Origin: Methanofollis tationis
GTDB lineage: Archaea; Halobacteriota; Methanomicrobia; Methanomicrobiales; Methanofollaceae
Length of the DNA: 64,000 bases
NCBI RefSeq assembly: GCF_013377755.1
Contig: NZ_JABXWR010000001.1
Location: forward strand, 569,104-633,103
Direction of reading: 5' to 3'
Made by a program: the position numbers and the translations under genes. Shown here in pieces: positions 1-7,868 of this stretch (positions within the stretch are counted from its first letter, which is position 1; each line of letters begins with the position of its first letter). Under the pieces are notes generated by a model. The model was not told the origin of the DNA. It searched no databases and was given only the letters and a program-made list of their open reading frames with translations.

Positions 1-2031
1 GGCGTCAAGAACGACCGCGCCCCCACACCTTTCGATACCACCTCCCTCCTCGTCGCCGCAGGACGGCTCGGCTTTTCCGCGGCAAATGCGATGCGGGTCG
101 CAGAAGACCTCTACATGAACGGTTTCATCTCGTACCCGAGGACCGACAACACCGTCTACCCGGCAAGCCTCAACCTCGACGAGGTGCTCGGCGTGCTGAA
201 GACCACCGCCTTCTCGGGAGATGTCGCATGGGTGGAGCGGCACAGGCGTCCAGAACCCACCCGCGGCAAGAAATCGAGCACCGATCACCCGCCCATCCAC
301 CCGACCGGGGCGGCGACGCCTGCACAGCTCGGCGAAGAGCGCTGGAAACTCTATGAACTCGTGGTGCGGCGTTTCCTTGCCACCCTCTCACCGGACGCGA
401 GATGGCTCACCATGAAGGTGAACTTCGACGCCGGGGGCGAGCCCTATACGGTCACCGGCGGGCAGCTCAAAGAGGAGGGGTGGCGGCGCGTCTACCCGTA
501 CAGCGAGGCGGCCGAACGGCTGATCCCGGCCTGCACCGTCGGCGAACGTCTCCCGATCCTTGGTGTGAACCTCGAGGAGAAAGAGACCCAGCCTCCACCC
601 CGCTACACCCAGAGCCGGTTGATCCAGACGATGGAAGAACTGGGCCTGGGCACAAAGAGCACCCGCCACGAGGTGATTGGAAAACTCGTCTCCCGGCGCT
701 ACGTGCAGGGCAACCCCCTTCGGCCGACGCTCGTGGGGCGGGCGGTCGTTGAGTCCCTTGAAAAACACGCCGACACGATCACCAGGCCGGACATGACTCG
801 CACCCTTGAGGCGTCCATGCAGCAGATCAAGGAGAGCACCCGGACGCGCGACGATGTCGTTGGCGAGTCGCGCGCCATGCTCCACTCGGTCTTCGACGAT
901 CTCGAAGCGCATGAAGAGCAGATCGGTGCGGAGATCATGGACCGGACCGTCGAGGAGCGGACGGTCGGCCCCTGCCCGGTCTGCGGGAAAGACCTCCAGA
1001 TCAGGCAGGTCCACGGCGCCTCCCAGTTCATCGGCTGTTCCGGGTATCCTGAGTGCACCTTCAATATCAGCCTTCCCGGCGTGCAGTGGGGCAAGGCGAT
1101 CCGCCTGGATCAGGTCTGCGAGCAGCACCGCCTCAACCATATCAGGCTGATCAGGAAGGGTGCGCGGCCATGGGACATCGGCTGCCCCCTCTGCTCGCAT
1201 ATCGAATCAAATGCCGCGACCCTTCGGCTGATCCCCCATATGACCGATGCCCTCCTCCAACGCCTGCATGCAAGCCACATGTACACGGTCCCCGACATCG
1301 TCCATTCGTCGGCGGCAGACCTTGCCGCCCGCCTCTCGATCGGGTCAGAAGAGGCGGAGAGACTCGTTCAGGAGGCGAACGACGTCCTCGATCTCCTGAG
1401 GCGCCGGTCTGAACTGAAGAAGTTCATCCGCGCCGAAGTCCCGCCGCGCCGCGGCCGGAGCCATGCGAAGATCGCACAGAAAATGGCCGCAGCGGGGATC
1501 GACGACATAGCGGCGCTCGGATCTGCCCGTGTGGACGTCCTGAAGGAGGTCGGTCTCTCGGATGAGGAGACACAGGGCCTCAGGGCAAAGGCGCAGGCGA
1601 TCCGGAGCGAACGGCGGCTGCGCGAGGCCGGTCTTCCGGCGGTGAGCGTCAAGAAATACCTCGAGGCCGGGATCGCCGGTCCCGAAGACTTCGCCGCACT
1701 TCACCCGGCCTATATCAGCGCGAAGAGCGGGGTGCGGGTGGAGACCGTCTGCAAACATGCAGAGGCCGCCTGCAGCAGCGCCGGCCTCGACACCCCGCCG
1801 AAGATCACCCAGAAGCGCCTTGAAAAGGGGCGGGAAGAACTCCTCGCCTTGCCGGGCATCGGAGAACCGACGCTTGAGAAACTCTACCGGGCCGGCATCG
1901 TCGACGCCGCAAGTCTTGCCGCCGCCGACCCTGAACGGGCTTCGGCGGCATCGGGCATCCCGGCGGCAAAGATCCGCTCCTGCATTGCATCTATATCGGC
2001 GGAAGACAAAAAAGAAAGAGTACGCACATGA
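1..2031 (+). CDS. topA: DNA topoisomerase I, type IA (3' part)
   Basis: Relaxes negatively supercoiled DNA by transient single-strand cleavage. The open reading frame runs in from base 1, so the N-terminal Toprim domain lies outside the window and 676 residues are visible. The active-site region GFISYPRTDN is at visible residues 41-50, with the catalytic Tyr codon at 133-135. After the core come Cys-rich zinc-ribbon segments (CPVCGKDL...CSGYPEC, then CPLCSH) and a long C-terminal tail with several helix-hairpin-helix-like repeats (for example LLALPGIGEPTLEKLYRAGI), typical of archaeal TopA. The stop overlaps the next start as ATGA, so it is translationally coupled to GGGP synthase. Identification is firm; only the 5' end is missing. 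Confidence 0.96.
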   Translation, partial: GVKNDRAPTPFDTTSLLVAAGRLGFSAANAMRVAEDLYMNGFISYPRTDNTVYPASLNLDEVLGVLKTTAFSGDVAWVERHRRPEPTRGKKSSTDHPPIHPTGAATPAQLGEERWKLYELVVRRFLATLSPDARWLTMKVNFDAGGEPYTVTGGQLKEEGWRRVYPYSEAAERLIPACTVGERLPILGVNLEEKETQPPPRYTQSRLIQTMEELGLGTKSTRHEVIGKLVSRRYVQGNPLRPTLVGRAVVESLEKHADTITRPDMTRTLEASMQQIKESTRTRDDVVGESRAMLHSVFDDLEAHEEQIGAEIMDRTVEERTVGPCPVCGKDLQIRQVHGASQFIGCSGYPECTFNISLPGVQWGKAIRLDQVCEQHRLNHIRLIRKGARPWDIGCPLCSHIESNAATLRLIPHMTDALLQRLHASHMYTVPDIVHSSAADLAARLSIGSEEAERLVQEANDVLDLLRRRSELKKFIRAEVPPRRGRSHAKIAQKMAAAGIDDIAALGSARVDVLKEVGLSDEETQGLRAKAQAIRSERRLREAGLPAVSVKKYLEAGIAGPEDFAALHPAYISAKSGVRVETVCKHAEAACSSAGLDTPPKITQKRLEKGREELLALPGIGEPTLEKLYRAGIVDAASLAAADPERASAASGIPAAKIRSCIASISAEDKKERVRT

Positions 2032-2726
2032 CTGGCACGCACCTCAAATGGAAAAATTGGGCGCATGTGACGAAACTTGACCCCGACAAGTACCTCGACG
2101 CCGCGGCGGTCGAGGCCGTCGCCACCAGCGGGACCGATGCGATTCTCCTCTCAGGCACCCTGAACGTCACGCGTGAGAACCTCGCCGACCTGCGCGAACA
2201 GGTCGAAGACTATGGTGTCCCTCTCGTTGTCGAGCCCGCCGATCCGGAGGGCGCCGTCTTCGAAGGCGTTGATCTGCTCTTTGTCCCGAGTGTGCTCAAC
2301 ACCCCGGACGCCCGCTGGGTCGTCGGCAAACACCAGCAGTGGGCGCTCGCCTGCCCTGACATTCCCTGGGAGCAGGTCGTCCCCGAGGCTTACGTTGTCC
2401 TGAACCCTGCTTCGGCCGTGGGCCGGGTGACGCGGGCGGTCTGCGATCTGAAGCCCGAGGAGGTTGCAGCCTATGCCAGGTGCGCCGAGCACTACTTCCA
2501 CTTCCCGATCGTCTATATTGAATATTCGGGGACCTACGGGGACCCGGCGGTGGTGCGGGCCGCCTCGGAAGCGATCACCGGTGCGAGCCTCTATTACGGC
2601 GGCGGGATCGATTCGGCCGAGCGCGCCGCGGAGATGGGGCGGTACGCCGATACGATCGTCGTCGGCAACGCCGTCTACGAAAAAGGCGTCGAGACCCTGA
2701 AGGCGACGGTGAAAGCGGTCCAGTAA
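2028..2726 (+). CDS. Geranylgeranylglyceryl phosphate synthase
   Basis: Joins sn-glycerol-1-phosphate to geranylgeranyl diphosphate, the first ether-bond step of archaeal membrane lipid synthesis. The 232 residues form a PcrB/GGGPS TIM barrel of normal length. Visible family motifs are WAHVTKLDPDK at the N-terminus, YIEYSGTYGD near residue 163 and YYGGGIDSAE near residue 188, which bind the phosphate and prenyl substrate in the family. The ATG overlaps the topA stop by 4 nt, and the TrmJ gene follows 7 nt downstream, so the three are probably one transcript. The reaction is inferred from family membership. Confidence 0.95.
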   Translation: MTGTHLKWKNWAHVTKLDPDKYLDAAAVEAVATSGTDAILLSGTLNVTRENLADLREQVEDYGVPLVVEPADPEGAVFEGVDLLFVPSVLNTPDARWVVGKHQQWALACPDIPWEQVVPEAYVVLNPASAVGRVTRAVCDLKPEEVAAYARCAEHYFHFPIVYIEYSGTYGDPAVVRAASEAITGASLYYGGGIDSAERAAEMGRYADTIVVGNAVYEKGVETLKATVKAVQ

Positions 2727-2733
2727 ACGGTCC

Positions 2734-3447
2734 ATGCCCGAGATTTCCATTGTCCTTGTCGAACCCCTCTATGAGGGAAACGTGGGCTTCGTGGCGCGGG
2801 CGATGAAGAACTTCGGGTTCACCCGCCTCGTCCTGGTGAACCCCTGCGCCCTTGGCGACGATTCCCTGGCCCGCGCCTCGCATGCCCGCGACGTCCTGGA
2901 AGGCGCCGCTAGAATGAGCCTCGAAGAGGTCTATGCGGAGAGCGATCTGGTCGTGGCGACGACCGGCGAACTCTCCAAGTCAGTCTGCACCTCGATGCGG
3001 ATGCCCTATTTTACGCCGGCCGAGATCAGGACGATCCTTGAGGAGGCCGGGGGTTCCGTGAGCATCCTCTTCGGGCGGGAGAACTGGGGGCTCAACAATG
3101 AGGAGGTCTCCCGCGCCGACCTGATCTGCACCATACCGACCTCGGAGATCTACCCGATCATGAACCTCTCGCACGCAGTGGCGGTCGTCTGCCACGAGCT
3201 CGCCCACCTGCCGCGCGGCACCTATCGCCTTGCGGGGAAAACCGAGCGCGAGAGCCTGATCCAGCACTTCGGCCAGTTCCTTGAACGGATCGAGCACCCC
3301 GACTACAAGCGCGCCAACACCCTCCTGATGATGCGCCGGATCTTCGGGCGCACGGCCCTGACCACGCGGGAGGTCTCCACGCTCCACGGCCTGCTGCGGC
3401 GGGCCGAGTGGCATCTCGATCACCCGGACGGCGAAGAAGGACAATAA
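2734..3447 (+). CDS. tRNA (cytidine/uridine-2'-O-)-methyltransferase TrmJ-like, SpoU (SPOUT) family
   Basis: Predicted to 2'-O-methylate the ribose of tRNA position 32 using SAM. The 237-residue protein begins with the TrmJ signature ISIVLVEPLYEGNVGFVARAMKNFGF and contains the SPOUT knot segments ILFGRENWGLNNEEV and CTIPTSEIYPIMNLSHAVAVV. The C-terminal extension of about 70 residues is typical of TrmJ. It follows the GGGP synthase gene by 7 nt. The SpoU fold is certain; the exact target (Cm32/Um32) is inferred from archaeal TrmJ proteins. Confidence 0.9.
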   Translation: MPEISIVLVEPLYEGNVGFVARAMKNFGFTRLVLVNPCALGDDSLARASHARDVLEGAARMSLEEVYAESDLVVATTGELSKSVCTSMRMPYFTPAEIRTILEEAGGSVSILFGRENWGLNNEEVSRADLICTIPTSEIYPIMNLSHAVAVVCHELAHLPRGTYRLAGKTERESLIQHFGQFLERIEHPDYKRANTLLMMRRIFGRTALTTREVSTLHGLLRRAEWHLDHPDGEEGQ

Positions 3448-3451
3448 CTAA

Positions 3452-3465
3452 CTCCCTGCAGGGAG
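3452..3465. promoter_or_regulatory. 14-bp perfect palindrome before dcd
   Basis: CTCCCTGCAGGGAG is a perfect inverted repeat between the TrmJ stop and the dCTP deaminase start. Its right arm, GGGAG, is also the best ribosome-binding site for dcd, 13 nt before the ATG. It could be an operator or a small hairpin masking the site, or chance. Confidence 0.35.
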
Positions 3466-3477
3466 AATGTTAAATCG

Positions 3478-4035
3478 ATGATTCTTGTCGACTGGCAGAT
3501 CGAGGACCGGATCAGGAGGGGGCAGATCGGCATCGATCCCTTCGATCCTGGTCTTATCCAGCCCAACTCGCTGGATATCAGGCTCGGGGACCATTTTGTC
3601 TGGTACGAACCCTGCGACGATGTGATCGACCCGTACGACCGGGCGAGCGTCGCCTCCCGCGTGCAGGAGACCCGCACCGACTCGATCGTCATGGCGCCCG
3701 GTGCCTTTATGCTCGCCGAGACCTTTGAAGCGGTCACGCTCCCCGACAATATCGTGGCGAGCATCGAAGGGAAGAGTTCCATCGCCCGCCTCGGGATCGA
3801 ACTCCACCAGACCGGCGGCTGGATCGACGCCGGGTTCCGCGGTTCCATCACCCTCGAGATGTGCAACGTGAACCAGCGCCCTGTGCGCATGTATGCCGGG
3901 ATGCCGATCGGTCAGCTGGTCTTCTACACGACCGAGCGCGCCGATCATCCGTATAATCTCAAGAAAGACGCGAAATATATGGATCAGCGCCAGGCGACCC
4001 TCTCGCGTTACCACGAGAATCCACGCGAGATTTGA
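3478..4035 (+). CDS. dcd: dCTP deaminase
   Basis: Deaminates dCTP to dUTP for thymidylate synthesis; some archaeal members also remove pyrophosphate. The 185 residues are normal for the family. Motifs visible are [13 protein letters not shown] near residue 30, [25 protein letters not shown] near residues 99-123 (the trimeric active-site region with the catalytic Glu of the family lying just beyond, in SITLEM), and the [15 protein letters not shown] tail. The ATG follows a GGGAG site that is part of a palindrome. It appears to be the last gene of the topA-to-dcd run. Whether it is mono- or bifunctional cannot be decided by eye. Confidence 0.93.
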   Translation: MILVDWQIEDRIRRGQIGIDPFDPGLIQPNSLDIRLGDHFVWYEPCDDVIDPYDRASVASRVQETRTDSIVMAPGAFMLAETFEAVTLPDNIVASIEGKSSIARLGIELHQTGGWIDAGFRGSITLEMCNVNQRPVRMYAGMPIGQLVFYTTERADHPYNLKKDAKYMDQRQATLSRYHENPREI

Positions 4036-4050
4036 AGGCATATATAGAGG
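4036..4050 (+). promoter_or_regulatory. Probable TATA box of thrS
   Basis: An A+T-rich box reading GGCATATATAGAGG lies just after the dcd stop and about 55 nt before the thrS ATG, giving a short leader if initiation is about 25 nt downstream. A second A+T-rich stretch (TTTTATAAGG, near 4062) is a weaker alternative. Confidence 0.5.
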
Positions 4051-4097
4051 AACAGAGAATTTTATAAGGGATATCTTATCAGGTAAAGGGGTTTTCA

Positions 4098-5936
4098 ATG
4101 CGGCTTCTCTTAATTCATTCAGATCATATCGACTATCAGGCACAGAAGAAGACGCCGGTCGCCGAGGAGGGCGCCGTCCTCCAGGACGAGCTCGACGAAG
4201 CGCTCGTCGCCTTCTGCGCCGTTGAATCGGCCGACGAAGAAGATATCGACGATGTCGTGGACCGGACTGTGGCCGAGGTCCTCAAGACCGCCGGCGAACT
4301 GAAGACCGACCGGGTGCTCGTCTACCCGTACGCCCACCTCAGTTCCGACCTCGCCGCACCCGAGGCCGCCAAAAAGGCGCTCAGGGCCATCGAGGAAGGG
4401 CTCAATGCGGCTGGAGGGCTGACCGTCCGGCGGGCTCCGTTCGGCTGGTACAAGGCCTTCACCCTCTCGTGCAAGGGCCATCCCCTCTCCGAACTCTCCC
4501 GCACCATCGTGCCGGGCGGCGAGGAAGAGGCGGCGAAGCCTGCCAAAAAGACCGTCACCCACACCTTCTTTGTCCTCACCCCGGAGGGCGAACGGAAAGA
4601 AGCCGAGGCATGCGCCGACGACTCACCCTTCGGCTCGCTCATCAAGAAGGAGCTCGGCCTCCCAGTTCAGGCCGGCGGCGAACCAATCCACGTGGACCTG
4701 ATGCGCTCCAAGGAGTTCGTCGACTACGAGCCCGCCTCCGATATCGGCCACCTCCGCTGGATGCCCAGGGGCAGGCTCGTGCGCGACCTGCTCGGGGATT
4801 ACGTCCTGGGGCTCGTCCTCAACTACGGCGGCATGCCGGTCGAGACTCCGGTGATGTACGACCTCGACGACCCGGCGATCTCCGAGCACGCCGCCAAGTT
4901 CGGGGAGCGGCAGTACCGCTTCAAGAGCGGGAACCGGAACATGATGCTGCGGTTTGCGGCGTGCTTCGGCATGTTCTCCTTCATGCGGGACATGCACATC
5001 TCGCCCAACACCCTGCCGATGAAGATGTATGAGCTCTCGACCTACTCGTTCAGGCACGAGCAGTCTGGCGAGGTGATCGGGCTCAAGCGTCTCCGCGCCT
5101 TTACGATGCCTGATATGCACACCCTCTGCAAGGATATGGACAACGCCCTCCGCTGCTTTGAGGAGCAGCTCAGGATGGGCTGGCAGAGCGGCGTCGATCT
5201 CGGCACGCCTCTGGTCGGAGCGTTCCGCTGCACCCAGGACTTCTGGGAGCAGTACGAGGACTGGGTGAAGGCGATCGTCCGCGAGTCGGGCGTGCCCATG
5301 CTCATCGAGATCCTCTCGGATCGCGTCCACTACTGGATCGCAAAGGTGGACCTTGCCGCCATCGACGGACAGGGCCGGCCGATCGAGAACCCGACCGTCC
5401 AGATCGACGTTGAGAGTTCCCTCCGGTTCGATATCTCGTATCACCTGGACGGCGAGGAGGTCCACCCGCCGATCCTCCACTGCTCCCCCACCGGCTCGAT
5501 CGAGCGGGTGATCTGCGCCATGCTGGAGAACACCGCCTACCAGTCGGTGCCCCGCCTCCCGACCTGGCTCTCGCCGACGCAGGTGCGGTTTGTCCCGGTC
5601 TCAGAGCGCCACGCTCCCTATGCGATCGACCTCTGCGCCCGGATGAACGCCGCCGGCGTCAGGGCCGACGTGGACGACCGCGACGAGTCGGTGAACAAGA
5701 AGATCCGCGAGGCCGGGACCGAGTGGGTGCCCTATGTGGCTGTCATCGGCGACCGCGAGATGGACGAGGGGAAGCTGACCGTCACCATCCGCAGCCTCTC
5801 TGATCCAAAAAAGCCGCACAAGGAGGAGATGACCTTCGACGCACTCGTCGCCGCCGTGAAGGAGGAGTGCGCGGGCAAGCCCTTCCGCCCGATGTACACC
5901 GCAAAGCACCTTTCGGTGCGGCCGCGGTTCCTGTAA
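4098..5936 (+). CDS. thrS: Threonyl-tRNA synthetase, archaeal type
   Basis: Charges tRNA-Thr with threonine. The 612-residue protein starts with [20 protein letters not shown], the archaea-specific N-terminal editing domain (D-aminoacyl-tRNA-deacylase fold, residues 1-145) that hydrolyses mischarged Ser-tRNA. The class II catalytic core follows (about 200-490), with [18 protein letters not shown] probably carrying a zinc-ligand Cys. The anticodon-binding domain is at 510-610 ([18 protein letters not shown]). It has its own TATA region and is followed by a T-rich stretch. Length and domain order match full-length archaeal enzymes. Confidence 0.96.
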   Translation: MRLLLIHSDHIDYQAQKKTPVAEEGAVLQDELDEALVAFCAVESADEEDIDDVVDRTVAEVLKTAGELKTDRVLVYPYAHLSSDLAAPEAAKKALRAIEEGLNAAGGLTVRRAPFGWYKAFTLSCKGHPLSELSRTIVPGGEEEAAKPAKKTVTHTFFVLTPEGERKEAEACADDSPFGSLIKKELGLPVQAGGEPIHVDLMRSKEFVDYEPASDIGHLRWMPRGRLVRDLLGDYVLGLVLNYGGMPVETPVMYDLDDPAISEHAAKFGERQYRFKSGNRNMMLRFAACFGMFSFMRDMHISPNTLPMKMYELSTYSFRHEQSGEVIGLKRLRAFTMPDMHTLCKDMDNALRCFEEQLRMGWQSGVDLGTPLVGAFRCTQDFWEQYEDWVKAIVRESGVPMLIEILSDRVHYWIAKVDLAAIDGQGRPIENPTVQIDVESSLRFDISYHLDGEEVHPPILHCSPTGSIERVICAMLENTAYQSVPRLPTWLSPTQVRFVPVSERHAPYAIDLCARMNAAGVRADVDDRDESVNKKIREAGTEWVPYVAVIGDREMDEGKLTVTIRSLSDPKKPHKEEMTFDALVAAVKEECAGKPFRPMYTAKHLSVRPRFL

Positions 5937-5952
5937 ATTTTCTTTTTTTTCT
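5937..5952 (+). terminator. T-rich terminator after thrS
   Basis: A run of about nine T residues within TTTTCTTTTTTTTTC begins right at the thrS stop, as expected of archaeal intrinsic termination. No strong stem precedes it. Confidence 0.5.
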
Positions 5953-6255
5953 GCATCGAGGTGCCGGTGATCTTTTCCACTATCTCTGTCCTGAATCATT
6001 GATTTTCTCAATCAGTCTGTTTTTACCTGTGTACGATCTGCCAGGCAACTCGCCGTCAGAATATCTATTTATACTCATGAAACGATTCTGTCGAACTCCA
6101 GGAGTGGTGCCGGTCAATACCGTGCAATTTCCGTTATAACCGATTTGACCGTATCAAACAATAGTGAACAAATACTCAGGCGAAGGGCAGAAGAGATCGG
6201 CCGCAGCAGAGAGATCACCATTCAGTGAGGCATTCCTGTCTGGAGGGAGCGTATC
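5953..6255 (+). other. Intergenic region with probable promoter for the surface-protein cluster
   Basis: About 300 bases without a gene and clearly lower in G+C than the flanks. It holds a TATA-like stretch (ATCTATTTATACTC, about 6064-6078), which would give a leader of about 150 nt, and a GGAGGGAG ribosome-binding site before the ATG at 6256. I see no RNA gene in it. Confidence 0.5.
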
Positions 6256-7560
6256 ATGAGAGGTAAATCTCTGAGCAAACGTATCGGATCGGCGTGCGCC
6301 GTCGTGCTTCTCCTCGCCGTCATCGGGATTTCGGGGGCTGCGGCGGGATCTGAGGTTGTAGGACTCTTTGAACAGCGGGCGATTGCGATACCGATCGGGT
6401 TTGGCGAGAGCCTGGACGGCGAGATCACATCGGCCGGCTATATGGGCACCTACACCTTCCAGGCGGAGGCGAACGATCAGGTGTATGTCAGGATGGGGAC
6501 AAAATCCTCATTTCTGGATCCGATGCTGATCCTGAGGGGGCCCGATGGGGTGGAGATCAACCGGACGTGGGGCTATACGTCGGCCGAACTTCATGAAGTT
6601 CTCCGGGCCGACGGGACGTACACGATCCTCGCCGGGGACGACAACGATTACGACACCGGGGCGTACGGTCTTTTCCTTCAGCGTACGAAAAACCCGGGGA
6701 ACACCGTGGATGTCGTTGGAAAGAGCCTGAACGGCACAATCTCAACGACCGGGGGGATGCAGACGTTTGTCTTCACTGCCGAGGCCGGGGATGCGGCATA
6801 TGTCCGGATGGGCACAAAATCTTCGTTTCTGGATCCGATGCTGATCCTCTTCGGGCCTGACGGTGCTGAGATCAACCGGACATGGGGCTATACGTCGACC
6901 GAGATCCACGAATTCCTCGGGGCCGACGGGACGTACACTGTCCTCGCCGGGGACGACAACGGCTATGACACCGGGGCGTTCGGCATCTTTGCTCAGGTGA
7001 CGACCGATCCCGTGAATGCCACTCTGCTCCAGAGCGGGGATAACACGACGGCCGCGATCACCGTTCCCGGCGGGATGGACACCTACCGCTTCGCAGCGGC
7101 TGCCGGAAAGAGATGTTTCGTCAGGATGGGCACAAGATCTTCGTTTCTGGATCCGATGCTGATCCTCTTCGGCCCCGACGGGGCGGAGATCAACCGGACA
7201 TGGAGTTATACCTCAACCGAGATGGATGAGATCCTCGAGACCGGTGGGATGTACACACTCCTCGCCGGGGACGACAATGGCCATGACTACGGCATATACG
7301 GCCTCTACATCTGGCTGCAGGACCCGCCTCTACCGGTCGTGCCCTTCCCCGGCTATGAAGAGATGCCGACCGATCCCGACGGCGACGGCCTCTACGAGGA
7401 CGTCGACGGGGACGGCGTGATCGGGCTCAACGATGTGGTGGTGTATTACGCAAATCTCCGCTTCGTTGAGGAGAACGAGCCGCTGGAGGCGTTCGACTAC
7501 GACGGCAACGGGAGGATCGGGTTCAACGACGTGATCGTGCTGTACGGGGAGGTGCCGTGA
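6256..7560 (+). CDS. Exported protein with three PPC-like repeats and a C-terminal dockerin-like module
   Basis: Predicted cell-surface or secreted protein of 434 residues. A basic signal peptide with a hydrophobic core (IGSACAVVLLLAVIGISGAAAG) ends near residue 33. Three tandem domains of about 106 residues follow, each holding a near-identical VRMGTKSSFLDPMLILxGPDG motif (starting near residues 77, 183 and 289), resembling bacterial pre-peptidase C-terminal domains. After a Pro-rich linker, residues about 372-434 carry two Ca-binding loops of EF-hand/dockerin type (DPDGDGLYEDVDGDGVI and DYDGNGRIGFNDVI). The same module ends the downstream subtilase. The PPC repeats have probably spread by recent duplication. 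Biological role unknown; adhesion or complex assembly is a guess. Confidence 0.75.
   Translation: MRGKSLSKRIGSACAVVLLLAVIGISGAAAGSEVVGLFEQRAIAIPIGFGESLDGEITSAGYMGTYTFQAEANDQVYVRMGTKSSFLDPMLILRGPDGVEINRTWGYTSAELHEVLRADGTYTILAGDDNDYDTGAYGLFLQRTKNPGNTVDVVGKSLNGTISTTGGMQTFVFTAEAGDAAYVRMGTKSSFLDPMLILFGPDGAEINRTWGYTSTEIHEFLGADGTYTVLAGDDNGYDTGAFGIFAQVTTDPVNATLLQSGDNTTAAITVPGGMDTYRFAAAAGKRCFVRMGTRSSFLDPMLILFGPDGAEINRTWSYTSTEMDEILETGGMYTLLAGDDNGHDYGIYGLYIWLQDPPLPVVPFPGYEEMPTDPDGDGLYEDVDGDGVIGLNDVVVYYANLRFVEENEPLEAFDYDGNGRIGFNDVIVLYGEVP
7370..7560 (+). repeat. Dockerin-like coding module, copy 1
   Basis: About 190 bp encoding the paired Ca-loop module. It is highly similar, at both protein and DNA level, to 10633-10823, indicating duplication or gene conversion between the two surface-protein genes. 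Confidence 0.8.
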
Positions 7561-7868
7561 TGCTTCCATCGCTGCTGCCCTTGATGTCTGAATACTCCTG
7601 TGATCTCTGTGATCGGGCCGTGGTGAAAAATATTGGGGCAGTGCCGGGATAATTGGCGCATGGCGTAAAATTAATATTATGGCGTATGACATATTTGAAG
7701 AAATTATTAAATATTTTTGGTGTACATGCCATGAATCAGGGAGCAAATAACGCGCAGGATGTATTATTATGGTTCATTTAATCTTTGTTCTGTATTCGCT
7801 CTGTGATGTGCACAATCGTGCTGGACGGCGTGGGGATCAGGGCGCTCCCTGATAACGGAGAAATTTTT
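7561..7868 (+). other. A+T-rich intergenic region before the subtilase
   Basis: No gene is visible. It contains A+T-rich stretches near 7668-7680 and 7700-7720 (ATTATTAAATATTTTT) that could be promoter elements, and a short direct repeat (ATGGCGTA, near 7660 and 7680). It ends with a perfect hairpin at 7836-7853 immediately upstream of the protease ribosome-binding site. Confidence 0.45.
7836..7853 (+). promoter_or_regulatory. Perfect hairpin just upstream of the protease ribosome-binding site
   Basis: ATCAGGG-CGCT-CCCTGAT forms a 7-bp stem with a 4-nt loop. It ends about 3 nt before the ACGGAG site that serves the ATG at 7869. Its position suggests control of translation or mRNA stability. 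Confidence 0.4.

Noticed and set aside
5867-6139. 90-codon frame spanning the thrS end and downstream intergenic region
   Set aside because: Starts inside thrS, passes through a T-run, no ribosome-binding site and no family.
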